Shown: positions 31,363-42,629, counted from the first letter of the stretch. The stretch is DNA of 64,000 bases from Bedellia somnulentella (GCA_963576735.1 OY755182.1:5394001-5458000); one strand, 5' to 3'. The notes: generated from the letters alone by a model not told the origin. Program-made: numbers and translations.

Positions 31363-31539
31363 ATGCTTTTGTACCAGGGTATCAGGATCAACTTTGATTT
31401 CTATTTTCAGCTCGCAGCTACATCTGCAACTAAATGGTCAGTGTCCGTGTATCGTATGGGATCAAATCAAACTGCCTTTGTCATGGTGCAGCCCGCCACC
31501 ACAAGATTACCAATGTTGAGCCTCAGCTGGCAGGCTTGA
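31363..31539 (+). CDS. possible small ORF or terminal exon, 58 aa
   Basis: An ATG frame of 58 codons (MLLYQGIRINFDFYFQ ... TAFVMVQPATTRLPMLSLSW) ends at TGA 31537-31539. Within it, GATTTCTATTTTCAG at about 31395-31409 looks like a 3' splice site, after which the frame stays open for 42 codons. The local base composition is less AT-rich than the flanks. I recognise no family, and there is no partner donor or polyadenylation signal I can tie to it. It may equally be a fragment of an unrecognised repeat. Confidence 0.22.
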   Translation: MLLYQGIRINFDFYFQLAATSATKWSVSVYRMGSNQTAFVMVQPATTRLPMLSLSWQA

Positions 31540-31769
31540 TTGAAATATATGCTTTTACTGTTATGACATTCTTTGCACAGACAGTGGCTATCGACTGCAC
31601 TGCAATTGTCTAAGTAAAGTGAGTTTATCTAAAGGTGTAACTCCGTAGTTGTTGGGAGTCGGTAATAATGAAATGTGTTTGGGAAAAGTTTACTGTAAGT
31701 TAATATATTTTTAATATTTTGTATACGAGAAAACTCATATCTTAGGAGGCAAAACATAGTCAAATATAT

Positions 31770-31815
31770 GATTGATGGTGTTAGGTTTCCAAATCGCCCA
31801 CCAAAAAAGTCCCGT
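31770..31815 (-). repeat. SINE-A middle remnant
   Basis: TGGTGTTAGGTTTCCAAATC and AAAAAAGTCCCGTAAAAC resemble the reversed SINE-A centre. Weak. Confidence 0.4.
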
Positions 31816-31914
31816 AAAACAAGTCACAAAGAGAGACATAAGACTATACCTTCATTTTATTACTACAAATTTCCATTTTAATTAATTTTTCGGCGAATAA
31901 GATAGCTTTTCATC

Positions 31915-31977
31915 TGTAAAGATCTGGCTCCCCCATTTTGGAATTTATGGCTGTGAGTGTATGTAGGTATGTATGTT
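31915..31977 (+). repeat. SINE-A 3' end remnant
   Basis: AAGATCTGGCTCCCCCATTT, TTTATGGCTGTGAGTGTATG and a GTATGTATG tail. Confidence 0.7.
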
Positions 31978-31997
31978 CGGTAAACAACAATATTTAG

Positions 31998-32110
31998 TTG
32001 ACCATCTTTTCCCACTGAACTTCCAATGTGGCTAAAGGATTTCTAATTTTAAACCTCTAGCTATCCCTGTTTGGGATTTATATTCGTCAGTATATGTATA
32101 TAAATATATA
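31998..32110 (+). mobile_element. SINE-A 3' half
   Basis: GACCATCTTTTCCCACTG to GTTTGGGATTTATATTCG and AGTATATGTATAT. It is followed at once by the full A1 copy at 32126. Confidence 0.8.
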
Positions 32111-32125
32111 ATAAAAATAAATATA

Positions 32126-32375
32126 GCTGTGTAGTGTCGGCTTAGAATAGCACTACCCCATTTCTTCCGATGGGTGTACGTAAGAGGCGACTAACGGTAT
32201 TGGGGCTTTTAAGGGATTTTCGGGCGATGCGGTTATAGACCCATCACCAAGAACCTTTATTACACCATCTTTTCCCCACACAACTTCCACAAGTGGCTAA
32301 GGAATTTCTGATTCCCTAGCTCTGGCTACCCCTTCAAGGGATTTACAGCCGTGAGTATATGTGTGTATGTATGTA
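32126..32375 (+). mobile_element. SINE-A reference copy, A1, 15-17 bp perfect TSD
   Basis: Best-defined unit: 250 bp from GCTGTGTAGTGTCGGC to the (TATG)n tail. The duplication ATAAAAATAAATATA lies at 32111-32125 and 32376-32390 (17 bp if the adjoining TA is counted). This fixes both ends and shows a short retroposon rather than a TIR element. It contains CTCTGGCTACCCC, a loop, GGGA and GCCGTGAGTATATG at the 3' end. No coding capacity. A GGTTATAGACC segment (GGTTGGAGACC in most copies) resembles a Pol III B-box but sits about 100 bases from the start. Confidence 0.96.
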
Positions 32376-32390
32376 ATAAAAATAAATATA

Positions 32391-33180
32391 TATGCATATA
32401 GAGCAGAGAAGAAAATACCAAAGAATAAATGTCGACGTTATCGTATAAAAGCTACACCAATGATTGGCAGTCCTATTATCGTTCTTAACACGTATAAGCT
32501 TTCTTACATCGCTAATCTGACCAGCATTAGACACATTCACCCTCACATTACGTTATGGGGGTGGATAGCACAGTCTTTTCCACTTTATTGCCACTTGTGT
32601 TGCTTATATTAATTAGTGGGGAATTAAGCAAAGCTGTCTTGCGTTGTGTGAAGGGGATATCTACCACAATATTCTGACTATTAGTGTGTTTCTAGTCTGT
32701 TTTTGTAACCTAGTGTAAATAAATTTTTAAAGTCTTCATATTAATACTGAAGTTATTATTTAAAAATGTATTTGTTTATATTTTTCATAGCTATACTTAT
32801 TTTTGAACAAAGAAAATATTCCGCGATCCTCAGGGTTTGTGTATTTTTTAATTTATAATATTTTAAGCTTGAGCGAACTGTATTTAGGTAATTTTGAGTA
32901 GCCAGAACTCTTTCCGCGTATAGGAATAAAACTATATCTACTCCACCGGCACTATTTTCTCTATAACTTTTAGACTACCATATTAAACGATATTTATAGT
33001 TGTAATCAAATGACACAAAAAGAGCTTATCGTTATCCATTTGTCCAGCTATAATCAAAATACAATGCACCTGAATTAAGGAAAGTTATGTTTTTGGGTCT
33101 ATCTATTTTAATATCATATGAAAGAGATAAGACCAAATCGTTTCCAACATGTTAAGGGCACCCAAATTTCATTTCATCAG
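32391..33180. other. unassigned stretch
   Basis: Nothing recognised. Confidence 0.5.
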
Positions 33181-33181
33181 G

Positions 33182-33321
33182 AGAACTAGCACGAGCGCTA
33201 TTTTATCGTCACGATATCGGTTAGAATGAGATGACAGTATACGATACTACGTAAGCGCGAAAGAGATGGATGTTTTATATCACGCTGTATCTAGGTAAAA
33301 CTCGCTCGTACTAACTATGCA
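33182..33321. repeat. possible short MITE
   Basis: GAACTAGCACGAGCG on the left and CGCTCGTACTAACTA on the right form imperfect inverted ends about 140 bp apart, and CAGGA occurs just outside each. Only one copy is seen. Confidence 0.3.
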
Positions 33322-33524
33322 GGAAGTTTTGTGACATCTATGTAAAGATAACAGCTTGATAAAACGTTGCAAATCAGTTTTAATTATTTTGTCCCAAATG
33401 TTTGGTTCACATGTTATATATTATTTTCGCAACATTCATAAATTGGATGATATGACTGAGATCAATCGGGTGTTCATTTTCTGCCCGCTGAAAAGTTCTG
33501 CAGCTTTTTAAAAGACAAATAAAT

Positions 33525-34005
33525 AATATACGGACATATTACTTTTATATTTGCTGTGTAGTGTCGGCTTAAAATAACACTACCCCATTTCTACCCGTGG
33601 GTAATCGTAAGACGCGACTAAGGGGCTTTTTAAGTGATTTTTGGGCGATGTGGTTGGAGACCCGTCACCAAAAACATTTCTTATTACCATCTTTCCCCAA
33701 TCAACTTCCAAAAGTGGCTGAGGAATTTCTCATTCCAAAGCTCTGGCTACCCCGTTAAGGGATTTATAGCCGTGAGTATATGTATGCAACTAGCCCCAAA
33801 CTAAGTAGCATTTGTAACATGGGATAATAAATCAAGGATATATTTAATATTAAATAATATACATAAAAATAACACACGAGACTAAGAAACAATCATATCT
33901 GCTTATCACATAAATGTTGCTCTCGGCGGTGATGGAACCCGTAACCTCCGGGCCGAGAACTCACTATCACCGAGAAGTCACCTATCCACTCGGCCACGGA
34001 GGTCC
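33525..34005 (-). mobile_element. SINE-C copy, interrupted by SINE-A A2
   Basis: The tRNA-like head (GGACCTCCGTGGCCGAGTGG complement at about 34003) lies on the right. The 3' side has AGCCCCAAACTAAGTAGC and, beyond the inserted SINE-A (33553-33787), ATACGGACATATTAC. The pieces are in the same order as in the copy at 54.5-54.8 kb. Confidence 0.78.
33553..33787 (+). mobile_element. SINE-A copy, subfamily A2, inside SINE-C
   Basis: GCTGTGTAGTGTCGGCTTAA, CTACCCGTGGGTAATCG, CCCGTTAAGGGATTTATAGC, short tail GTATATGTATG. An A2 reference copy. Confidence 0.92.
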
Positions 34006-34039
34006 TTAATGTCATCATGTTTCCTTATCATAATTACTA

Positions 34040-34145
34040 GATGTACAAATATAAAACTCACGCCATTAGTATGCGTTCATGTAGGCAGGGTATTTCGATC
34101 GCGATTTTGTATGATCCCGGAGCACCTTCGAGTTTCATTTACTTT
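34040..34145 (-). mobile_element. LINE-F fragment, decayed
   Basis: AAACTCACGCCATTAGTATG, ATGTAGGCAGGGTATTTCG, TTTGTATGATCCCGGAGCAC, CTTCGAGTTTCATTTAC. Confidence 0.72.
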
Positions 34146-34149
34146 CGTT

Positions 34150-34713
34150 TTTAGGGTTCCGTACGTCTGAATACAAAAACGGAACCCTTAAAAGATCACT
34201 CGTGTGTCTGTCCGTCCGTCGCTTACAGTCAATTATCTCCGAATATATTTGACCGATTTAGTTGAAATTTGGTACCAATATTAATTCCTGTGACCCAAAC
34301 ACAGAGGTGTGACGTGAGCAGATGAAATCTGTATATGGGGGGTCATTTTTGGAGAAGAAGGGGAAAAATTAATAAAAAGTTCTGAAAACTGCATCGTGTG
34401 GCATATCAAGTGAAAGGTCTTGTTGAGAAGATCAAAAATGTATTTTTTTGTAATTTTAAAATAAATAGTTTCCAAGTTATTAAAAAAAATAGGCGAAAAT
34501 TGACCACTCCCCACCCTTATCTCCGAAACTACTGCACCTAAAATTTTGAAAAAAATACAGAAAATAGTTTTCTCCTTATAGATTATAGGAGAATCTATAA
34601 GAAGTCCATGATATTAAAATAACATGGTAAATCACTCAATACTGTGTGTACCAACTTTAACATCGTACGGAACTCTCTTCAGGCGAGTTCAACTCGCACT
34701 AGTCCCTTTTTTT
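34150..34713. repeat. AGGGTTCCGTA-type dispersed repeat
   Basis: Opens TTTAGGGTTCCGTACG, has GTCTGTCCGTCCGTCG, TTGAAATTTGGTACC, and closes ACGGAACTCTCTTCAGGC and GAGTTCAACTCGCACTAG. Repeats with this opening and a 'CGAGTCCGACTCGCAC' close are very common in insect, notably lepidopteran, DNA. Class and coding potential unknown to me. Confidence 0.65.
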
Positions 34714-34784
34714 AACCTTTGACTTTTAAATGTTTCTCAGTTTCGTTGACTTTATTTTTTAAGATAACACAATTTCGATTAGCT

Positions 34785-34983
34785 GTGTAATGGGGTAGTG
34801 CTATTCTAAGCCAGCACATTAGAATACACTCTTTCTTCTCGTGGGCGTTCCGTCACCAAAAACCTTTGTTTTACAAACTTTTCCCTACCTAACTTCCAAA
34901 AGTGTCTGAAGTATTTTTTATTTCGAAGCTCTGGCTAGCTTCTAGGGATTTCTAGCCGTAAGTATATGTATGTATGTATGTAC
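34785..34983 (+). mobile_element. SINE-A copy with rearranged head
   Basis: GCTGTGTA is followed by ATGGGGTAGTGCTATTCTAA in reverse orientation, then the forward element resumes with TTAGAATACACTC. The 3' half is normal and ends in (TATG)n. The head therefore carries a small local inversion. Confidence 0.8.
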
Positions 34984-35477
34984 AGTATTCAATCTAATAT
35001 TCCTCCGTGCTCGTCCTCTACCGATAGTAATACACACTCTCTGTTATCTTTTAAAATAAGTAATCATACATTTTTCAATAAAATTTAAAAATAAGAAATT
35101 GTTAATTCCGAAGTCTGCCTATCGTTTATACGAAGACATATTACAAACGATCAAAGACACTTAGTTCATCTGAAAATAATGTTATCTGTATACAGCTACC
35201 TTAATCATGCAAATCTATTGGAAGGTGTTATTAATTCCCAATTTATTCGAGTAAGCTTTATTTAGGAGTGCTTATTACCTTCAATATTAGTTATAAAAAC
35301 GACACGGCCATTTTGAAATAACCATCTTGAATTACGGAGTTCGCATGACATAATTAATTTAGTTTTTGTCGAAATCATCACCATCAGATTATTATCAGCC
35401 CTGTTTTCCTCTGAGTAATGACTGAACTATTCAACTTGTTTTAGGATATCAGTTTATTTTGCTGATTTTATTATATT
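34984..35477. other. unassigned stretch
   Basis: Nothing recognised. Confidence 0.5.
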
Positions 35478-35602
35478 CATGGCTTCAGAACTAGAAACTC
35501 CTCAGTTACATTTGGAAGTTGATAGGGGTGAAGCTGATAGAAACAAAGTAATGCTGGTGATGGGTCTCCAACCGCATCGCCCAAAAACCACTTAAAAACT
35601 AA
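35478..35602 (-). mobile_element. SINE-A internal fragment, A3-like
   Basis: GGCTTCAGAACTAGAAACTC, CATTTGGAAGTTGATAGGGG, GATGGGTCTCCAACCGC. Both termini missing. Confidence 0.75.
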
Positions 35603-36944
35603 ATTTCAGATAATGATTATATTTTTCTATACGAGGAATTCGGTTAAGGTACGAAGATTTACGCTGACTTTCCCCAGAGAAGAACTTGTCATATTTTTGA
35701 CTTTAAAAGTCCAAAAGTTATTTTTAAAAATTAAAATTTTTGAACGTCAAAATTTAAAAATTTAAACCTATATGATCATTTTATATTAGAAGCTGTATAT
35801 TATCTAACTGATCCTATATATGTAGTAACGTGTCATATCACAAAGTAAGGAGAGCTCAAACAAGATCAGTCGCAAAAGATATCGTCCCACATATTTTTTA
35901 CGGGACTTTTACTTTTAACAAGAGTTCGAGTAAACTACAGAAAGTGAACTGAAAAGAGGAATGATAAAGAGATCCACCACAGTTCTTGTGGCTCACATAT
36001 TTTAAAGTGGCAGCCACGTGAACTGTGACTAAGTGATCGGGTGGTACATATTATCTTAAATAAGGTTCATATAAAATTGTTTTAAATAAGTAAAAAAAAA
36101 TCTTACTTAACAGCTTACTATTTGACTTATTGACAAATCAGAGTTGTACAATATAGTAAAAGCAAGTAACTCGATAAAAATATAAGGTCACAAAAACATA
36201 TTTAGATAAAAGGCACTTTTGGTATGAACTGTCGCACAATTTAAAAGCCTCCAAGGTGAGCTTTTGAGTGACGCATTAGCGATGTGACTGCGGTGACGTA
36301 ACGTAAGTAGACATCTTTCCATAACTACCAAAGTAATTGCCTAAGGCAAGACAATTTTACAAATAGCCAGGTCGTCTCTTTAATAAGAGCAGAGTGAATT
36401 ATTACTTTTTATTACGATTAGGCAACGTCAGATTCACACGGCCTTTTTGTCAATCGTTGCGACAGACGGTTTCGTTTCGAAAATCGCATCCGAAGAGATA
36501 AAGGGTTTTTGTAATGAAACTTTTTATATTGTATTGTCTTTGGCATAAGATTACACTTCTGATAATATGCAGATTTTCTTATGAATGGACGACTCCGAGT
36601 AATTGCTATTGAGAGGTCTCGTCTCGTGTCGTCATTTTTGGCTTTTTACGATTCACAAGAAGCAACGCGTAATTAAAGTTATTGTGTTCGATATACGTTT
36701 CTGTTTGGTTAAGGAAATAATATGTGATAAAATGACGTACCCACTATTAAATCTAGTTGTAACGATTCAGTATGATTAAAAAATAAAACTTTGTTAACTA
36801 TTATACTGTCGACTGTTTTGGTATCGACCACACAGTTGAAACCATTTTATAAATTAAATACCATAAAATATGAACTTCAATTTAGTTCAACGAATTTTGG
36901 TTGTCTGGAAAAGAAAAATTTCAGTCAAAAGACAGCTATCCGAT
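35603..36944. other. 1.3 kb without recognised elements
   Basis: Nothing supported on either strand. Confidence 0.5.
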
Positions 36945-37320
36945 TCCGGATACGGGTAGTCAGAGCCTAGGAGTTAACACTTTTGGAAGTTGATAAGGAA
37001 AATGTTAATAAAAGGGTGGGAGTCATGTTAGAGCGCACACTACTGCGGACTCACTCGCACATAGTAGCGTCTCACTCATATTCCTACATCGCGGAGTGTA
37101 AATGTTTTTCGAGTTAAGCATAGATACAAATTATAAGTTGGTACACAGCAGGTTGTACTGGCCAGTATATCATTGCTGTTTCCACAAAAGTAAAGAATGG
37201 TAGTGGTATGGTAAAGTGATGGGTCTCCAGCATTACCGTCACACAGCTATTTAAAAGCCCAAACCCCAGTCAATTCGCACACGACCCACAACGGGGTACT
37301 GCTATTCGAAGCGAACATAT
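36945..37320 (-). mobile_element. SINE-A copy, old, interrupted
   Basis: 3' part at 36945-37025 (CGGGTAGTCAGAGCCTAG, TTTGGAAGTTGATAAGG) and 5' part at 37190-37315 (AAAGTGATGGGTCTCC, AACGGGGTACTGCTATTCG). About 165 bases of unrelated sequence lie between; their nature is unknown. Confidence 0.6.
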
Positions 37321-38194
37321 CATTATTCAGTTTTAAAAATAAATATTGGTAGAGCTGCATGCAATCATTTAATAGAAGAAAACTGTGGTGTGGTAAACAA
37401 AAACAGTTCACATTCAGTTATTTTTATGTTGTTAAGTAGAAAGTACTGTATTGTCATATATATTTTTTACTTTTTTAAATAGTTTTTATGTTGAAATTTG
37501 CCTTGTTAAAAATAACAATTTAATAATTATTAAAATTATGGTTACAAAAGGAATGTAGAGAAAATGCATTTTTGGTTATGCTTTAAAAAAATACTCATAA
37601 ATGCTTACTTGAAAATTTATAATGGGGTATCGATGAACCCATGCGATATATAAACAATAAATCAGAAGGATTTAATGAAAACCCTGAATTAAAGTGTCGA
37701 CATGATCACTGATCATAACACGGAAACGATTCAAAGCTTACATATGACGAGCGCCATAATTTGAACATAATTGTCCGAGTTCCAAGCAAAAAGTTGCTAA
37801 AGTCCAATCGAAAACTATTTGACCTTCAAAACTATACGATGGTAAGTTCATAGGCCGAGGTGCCTCATCCGTCTGCCAGATACAATCAAACATACCAACT
37901 GTCATTGTCAATCTTACTGTCAAAAGTATTTGACATTTCGAACGTTTCGAACAGTGTAAACGAAACCTAATAACAATGGACATAGGAGATTTGGTTACGA
38001 GGGGAATCTGCATGTCTATTGTATTTTAATGATGGATGGTTGTTCCTAGTTTTTTTTATTTCGTCAATCAGTCTAATTATGACATCATATATGGAATTCA
38101 AAATAAAAAAATACTTGAAGTGATTATGTTACATTAAATAATACATAATAGGCCAATGTCTCAATTTCAAAGGATGCGTAGAAATATTAAGAAT
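37321..38194. other. unassigned stretch
   Basis: A 91-codon ATG frame at 37738-38013 (-), MQIPLVTKSPMSIVIRF.., has no recognisable domain. Confidence 0.4.
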
Positions 38195-38323
38195 GGTTGG
38201 TGATTTGGCTAGAGACCCCCTAGCCATATCGCCCAAACACAATTTAAAAAGTGTTGTAGCCGAAGTTGCATTTTACGACACCGTCAGCGCAAAGGGGTTA
38301 GTGCTATTCTAATCCGGCACTTA
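38195..38323 (-). mobile_element. SINE-A fragment, decayed
   Basis: GGTTGGTGATTTGGCTAGAG, CATATCGCCCAAACAC, GGGGTTAGTGCTATTCTAAT. Confidence 0.65.
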
Positions 38324-38540
38324 CTTTTAAGGGATATTGTTTTTATGTCGTACTATTTATGTGAATTGTAATATATTTAATATAGTCCAACTTTGTGTAG
38401 GAGAATTACGATCACAAGAGCCAGGAATTTAAAATATTAAAACCAGGAGGGGTAGAGAAGGTCGACCCTCATATTGCACGTTGTTGTTTTTGGCAAGGAC
38501 ATTTTGAGCTGTGTCACAGATTTATGCATATTTTACGATG

Positions 38541-38645
38541 AAGGCGATAGGACTGCCCCCTATCACGTGAGATACTGTCCTATCAAAACGTGGGTACTCT
38601 AAACACCAGGTGCGAATATCACGTGATGTTCAGAATTATTATTAT
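38541..38645 (+). mobile_element. SINE-B fragment
   Basis: GGCGATAGGACTGCCCCC, CTATCACGTGAGATACTG, ACGTGGGTACTCTAAACACC. Lacks the 3' module. Confidence 0.8.
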
Positions 38646-41304
38646 ATTTTATTTGTGACACAGTTATTTTGATTCAACTAAATACGAAACTTTCACCCGA
38701 ATAGAGAACCGAGAATGGAGATCTTTTACTTATTCTAATAATCATATCATTAACTGGTAAAACATTATAGTTAAACATCCCCTTGTTATGATACCTCAAA
38801 TATTCCAAATAACTTAAGCAATAAAATAATGATTCAACGTAATGATACCGAATCTAACAAATATATGCGAAGTCGCTAATACTCGTACACTTTTACCATC
38901 TTCTACTTAAAATGAAGGCGTAATTGCATTGATATGGTATCACCTTGATAGTAGTTATTAAGTGTCATTAAGAGTCGTTGTCCAATTTCGTGTTGCTTTA
39001 AGAAAATGTATATTTTAATGATTGCTATTTGGAAATACAACTCAAATGGTACATGGTCTATTAACAGCGTTTTATAAGGTTACGAATTGCTTTGCCAGTA
39101 AGTATTTATTTTTGATGTTTTATTTAGTGTCCATGGCGGAGTATATTGTAAGATTCGCCGAAAAATATATAGTTTATCATCACACTTATGTTCACGACTG
39201 TTATCCCTAGAAGTAATAAATAAATAAAGTAAAATGTTAGGCTGAGCTTTTTAATTTATTATACTGTATCCAATTGCAGAAGGATGATGGATTCCTGAAT
39301 GGTTCCTCAGTACAACGCCCGCCTTAAAGAGGTGCGTTTTTTACCTTAAGCTCATGGTACCCCAACTAATTTCAGATTTAATTAAGTGAAAATTAACCAA
39401 ACAAAAATGTTAATAAATTTATCATTACGTGATGGTATTACGTTTTTCCATAATCCAGTCACAGCAGTGCTCCCTTGAACATCTGGTCATAAAATATCAC
39501 ATCCAAGATATATTCGCAGCTTGAAAGTTTGCTATGTTAAGTATGTATTTGGTTGCTCATATGTTGTGCTGTAGAAGGAGCTGTAAACTTATTTTCTCCG
39601 CCTATAGTATCAAACTCTTTAAACGTCCGAGAACAAGCCAGTAAAATTTTCATGTATTTTTATTTCTTGACCAAATTTATGTCACATGTCAAATGTAATT
39701 GAAGCGCTTGTTCCAGTTGACCTCGCAGGCTCCGAAATCAAGATATTTATCTCCAAAAACATGACGTTTCAAATCAAATGACAACTATTGTCTAAGGGAC
39801 CTTGCCGCTTCTCGGTGGTAGGCTTCTCTGAAACCTGTATGATTGGTACATAAAAAAATATAGCATCTGGGAGAAGGGAGAGGAATCATAATATAAATTT
39901 TCCGTAATATTGAAAAGTTGGTACCTATATTTTAGGAAAATAAAATTTTCTTAATCTTTTGTTTTTATGGCAGACACATAAAAAAATATTCAAATTAAAA
40001 TCCAACAAAAGAGAGCGACTACTGTTTTACTTCTTTTTTAGTGACACGAAGCAGGTTGAATAGGGCGCTCTAAAAAGGTTGCATATTCGAAATGTCAAAA
40101 GACATCGTGTATCGGTTGACGCGCGGGATGTCAAAGCGTCGCTCGCCGTGGGACCATATCGTGCTGTGAGCAATCTACGGTCGACCCTGAACTAGTGGTG
40201 TGCTATCGGTATTTTATATCGATAGTTGCTGTTTCTACTGTGAAATTAAATGTTACTTGTGATTTTAGTGATATTAGGACCTGCCATAATTTTAATTTCA
40301 AATTATATTTTAGTTGACAAATGTAAACACTGCTAATTAACACGTTTTTAAGTTTCTACTTCGTTTTTAACTGTTCTCAGTTAATAATAATTATTGTAAT
40401 AAATTAAATTAACATTATTATTACAGATTGTTAACATTAAGTTAGGAAATTATTATTTAATTCTAGAAAATAGATATTCCCAACTAAACATTTAGTAAAG
40501 CTTAATATTGCATTACTTTAAACAAAGTACAATTTTCGCCATGTTTATTGCAAAATACAGCTCTAACTTTCATCGATATAACATCGTGAGTTACGTCATT
40601 GCTCACACGGATAACATCATTACTGTCACCGTGGGGCGCACTAAGGCGGCCGAAGTTGGACAATCTGTCACACGACGAGACTCACATACGGCTCGCATCT
40701 CGACACAAAACACTATTAATCATATTCGATACCTTTTTTAGAGCCCGCGGCATGAAAATACGATGGTCAAGGGTCATTTGATGTAATGCACCTGCTTAAT
40801 TTCGTTCTTGTCAGGTAATGTCCTGTATAGTGGTAACACTGGGAGTTTGTGGTATTCCTTTTTGGTTGAGTTTTTTACTTGGATTGAGATAAGTAGATGC
40901 CATTGGATCGTACAACCACCCTGTACTATTTGACTTTCAAAACTTTTTTTAACTGTGTGTAATAATTTCAGAATATAAATCAATTGGTGATAAGATAATG
41001 AACAAAGAATTGAAAGTAAACAACCGTCGACGTCGTATTATCGTGGATTGCTCCAATTATTTGAAAATATGAGGACTAGGATATTTTATAAATTTATTAG
41101 AATTAAGTAATTATTTTAGTTATTTTTGAATAAAACCTTGTAATTCAATAATATTACTAGAACTGGAGAAGGTTGCACTGATAAGTTATATATGGTCTAA
41201 ATGCTTACGTATACGTAAAAAGATATGATTGCTGCTAATTAAGGAATATGAGATAATGTGTCTTCAGAACTAGAATAGTTTTACAGATACACATTTGAAC
41301 ATAT
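38646..41304. other. 2.7 kb without recognised elements
   Basis: Contains a CpG-richer patch at 40080-40200 (GTTGACGCGCGGGATGTC, GTCGCTCGCCGTGGGACC) followed by a TATCGATA octamer at 40217-40224, and a second patch at 40630-40660. Possibly regulatory; no transcript can be inferred. Confidence 0.4.
40217..40224. promoter_or_regulatory. DREF-type TATCGATA octamer
   Basis: Perfect palindrome identical to the Drosophila DRE core, 20-130 bases downstream of a CpG-rich patch. In flies this motif marks housekeeping promoters; use in this species is inferred. Confidence 0.25.
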
Positions 41305-41457
41305 ATACTACATAAATATACCCGTAGAAGTGGTAGAAGTGGTGGGAGAATAAGATACTTCTCAGCCACTTAGGGAAGTTGTTGGTGACTACTCTCCAAC
41401 CGCATCGTCCAAATCTCTTGATTCGCCCCATACCCTATTCCAAGCCGCTATACACAC
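41305..41457 (-). mobile_element. SINE-A copy with internal deletions
   Basis: Short ordered matches: AAGATACTTCTCAGCCACTT, CTCTCCAACCGCATCGTCC, ATACCCTATTCCAAGCCGC. Confidence 0.65.
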
Positions 41458-42629
41458 TTTTGTGTTGAATAAAATTTGAATATATCCATCGAGCTAATAA
41501 TTAGAAAAATGCATGTTCCTCGTGTGAGACTTTCGAAAGTTTCTGGAAAAAAAAGTTTTAAATTGAAGAAAGTAAAGATTAATCTATTATTCCAGCACCA
41601 AAATAAATCAACCGCAACTAAACTAAAAATACATCAACGATAATTGAGCGTACAAGTGAAATGCGTCTGGGCGCCATGACACTTGACAGTACAGCGCATG
41701 CGCCCAGCTAACTATATTGACGGATTGACGTCATTGACGGTGAACGGGCGCTGTCACCGAAGTCAATTGTTCCCGCGCGATTGGGTCCTGAATTATAATG
41801 TGGGAGAAACGTTTAAATAAGCTTCTTTGTGACGCCTTAAGCGACTCAATCTTAGAGTTATGTTTGGGCGTTTGATGTAGTACTCCATTAGAATAGATAG
41901 CATCTTACTTAGGAAGCGAAAGAAAAGTAATATTGGGATTGGCGTAAGGAGTGATTCGTGGTACTCTGTAGGAAGAGGGAAAAAGTAGGTGTCAAGAAAT
42001 TTTGTGAGAATACTGACCATATTTTCCAGATAACATTTATCTCTCCGGTCTTTTTCAGTATACATTACATATACAGCGTGAACTTCAATATTCATGAAAC
42101 ACATCTGAAATATATTTTTGTATGATCTTTGTTCTTTCCTAGACAGACTAACGGTTTATAAATATTATTAGATTTTTGGTTTCGTATTCTTTTTGAAAAA
42201 AAGTAATTACAACTCGTCGGTGACTAGGTTTCTCAACTGAGGCGACGCCCCAAGATTACAATACAAAGAACATAATTTGGACATGTTAGCACGGAAAGGT
42301 GACAAAAAAATATGATTAATGATCAAAAAACATCGGCCATTTCTCAAAAGGATGTGTCAGACTAATCGTCTGGCTTTTTAAATAAAATTAGTTTCGTCTT
42401 TGACAAGAAACGAGGTTTTACTAATTCCACCTCTTAACGTTTTACTGTCAATTATTTACTTCTTATTGATGTTAAATTAAATGCTTTAGTCATTTTTAAA
42501 AGTCTAGAAACGCTAACGACCGGAGTTATGAAAAAAGCTTTGGCTGAACTGTAATAACAATCAATCTACCATCAATCAAGTAACTTGATTCGCACAATAT
42601 TACTAGAAAAGACCTAACGATCATCACTA
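41458..42629. other. unassigned stretch with CpG-rich patch
   Basis: 41660-41780 is CpG-rich, with GCGCATGCGC at 41694-41703, TGACGTCA-like GACGTCATTGACGG and CCCGCGCG. A 103-codon ATG frame at 41793-42104 (-) starts MCFMNIEVHAVYVMY; no domain recognised, though a CTTCCTACAG acceptor-like site lies inside it. Confidence 0.4.

Noticed and set aside
32126..32375. SINE-A as a MITE or Helitron
   Set aside because: No terminal inverted repeats, 5' truncations, variable 8-17 bp target duplications and a 3' tail all point to retroposition.
34281..34514. 77-codon frame on the minus strand
   Set aside because: Falls inside the AGGGTTCCGTA repeat; no known coding role there.
37738..38013. 91-codon ATG frame on the minus strand as a gene
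   Set aside because: Nothing recognisable and no supporting signals; kept only as a remark.
41793..42104. 103-codon ATG frame on the minus strand as a gene
   Set aside because: No domain or conserved pattern recognised; the CTTCCTACAG acceptor-like site inside is weak evidence on its own.
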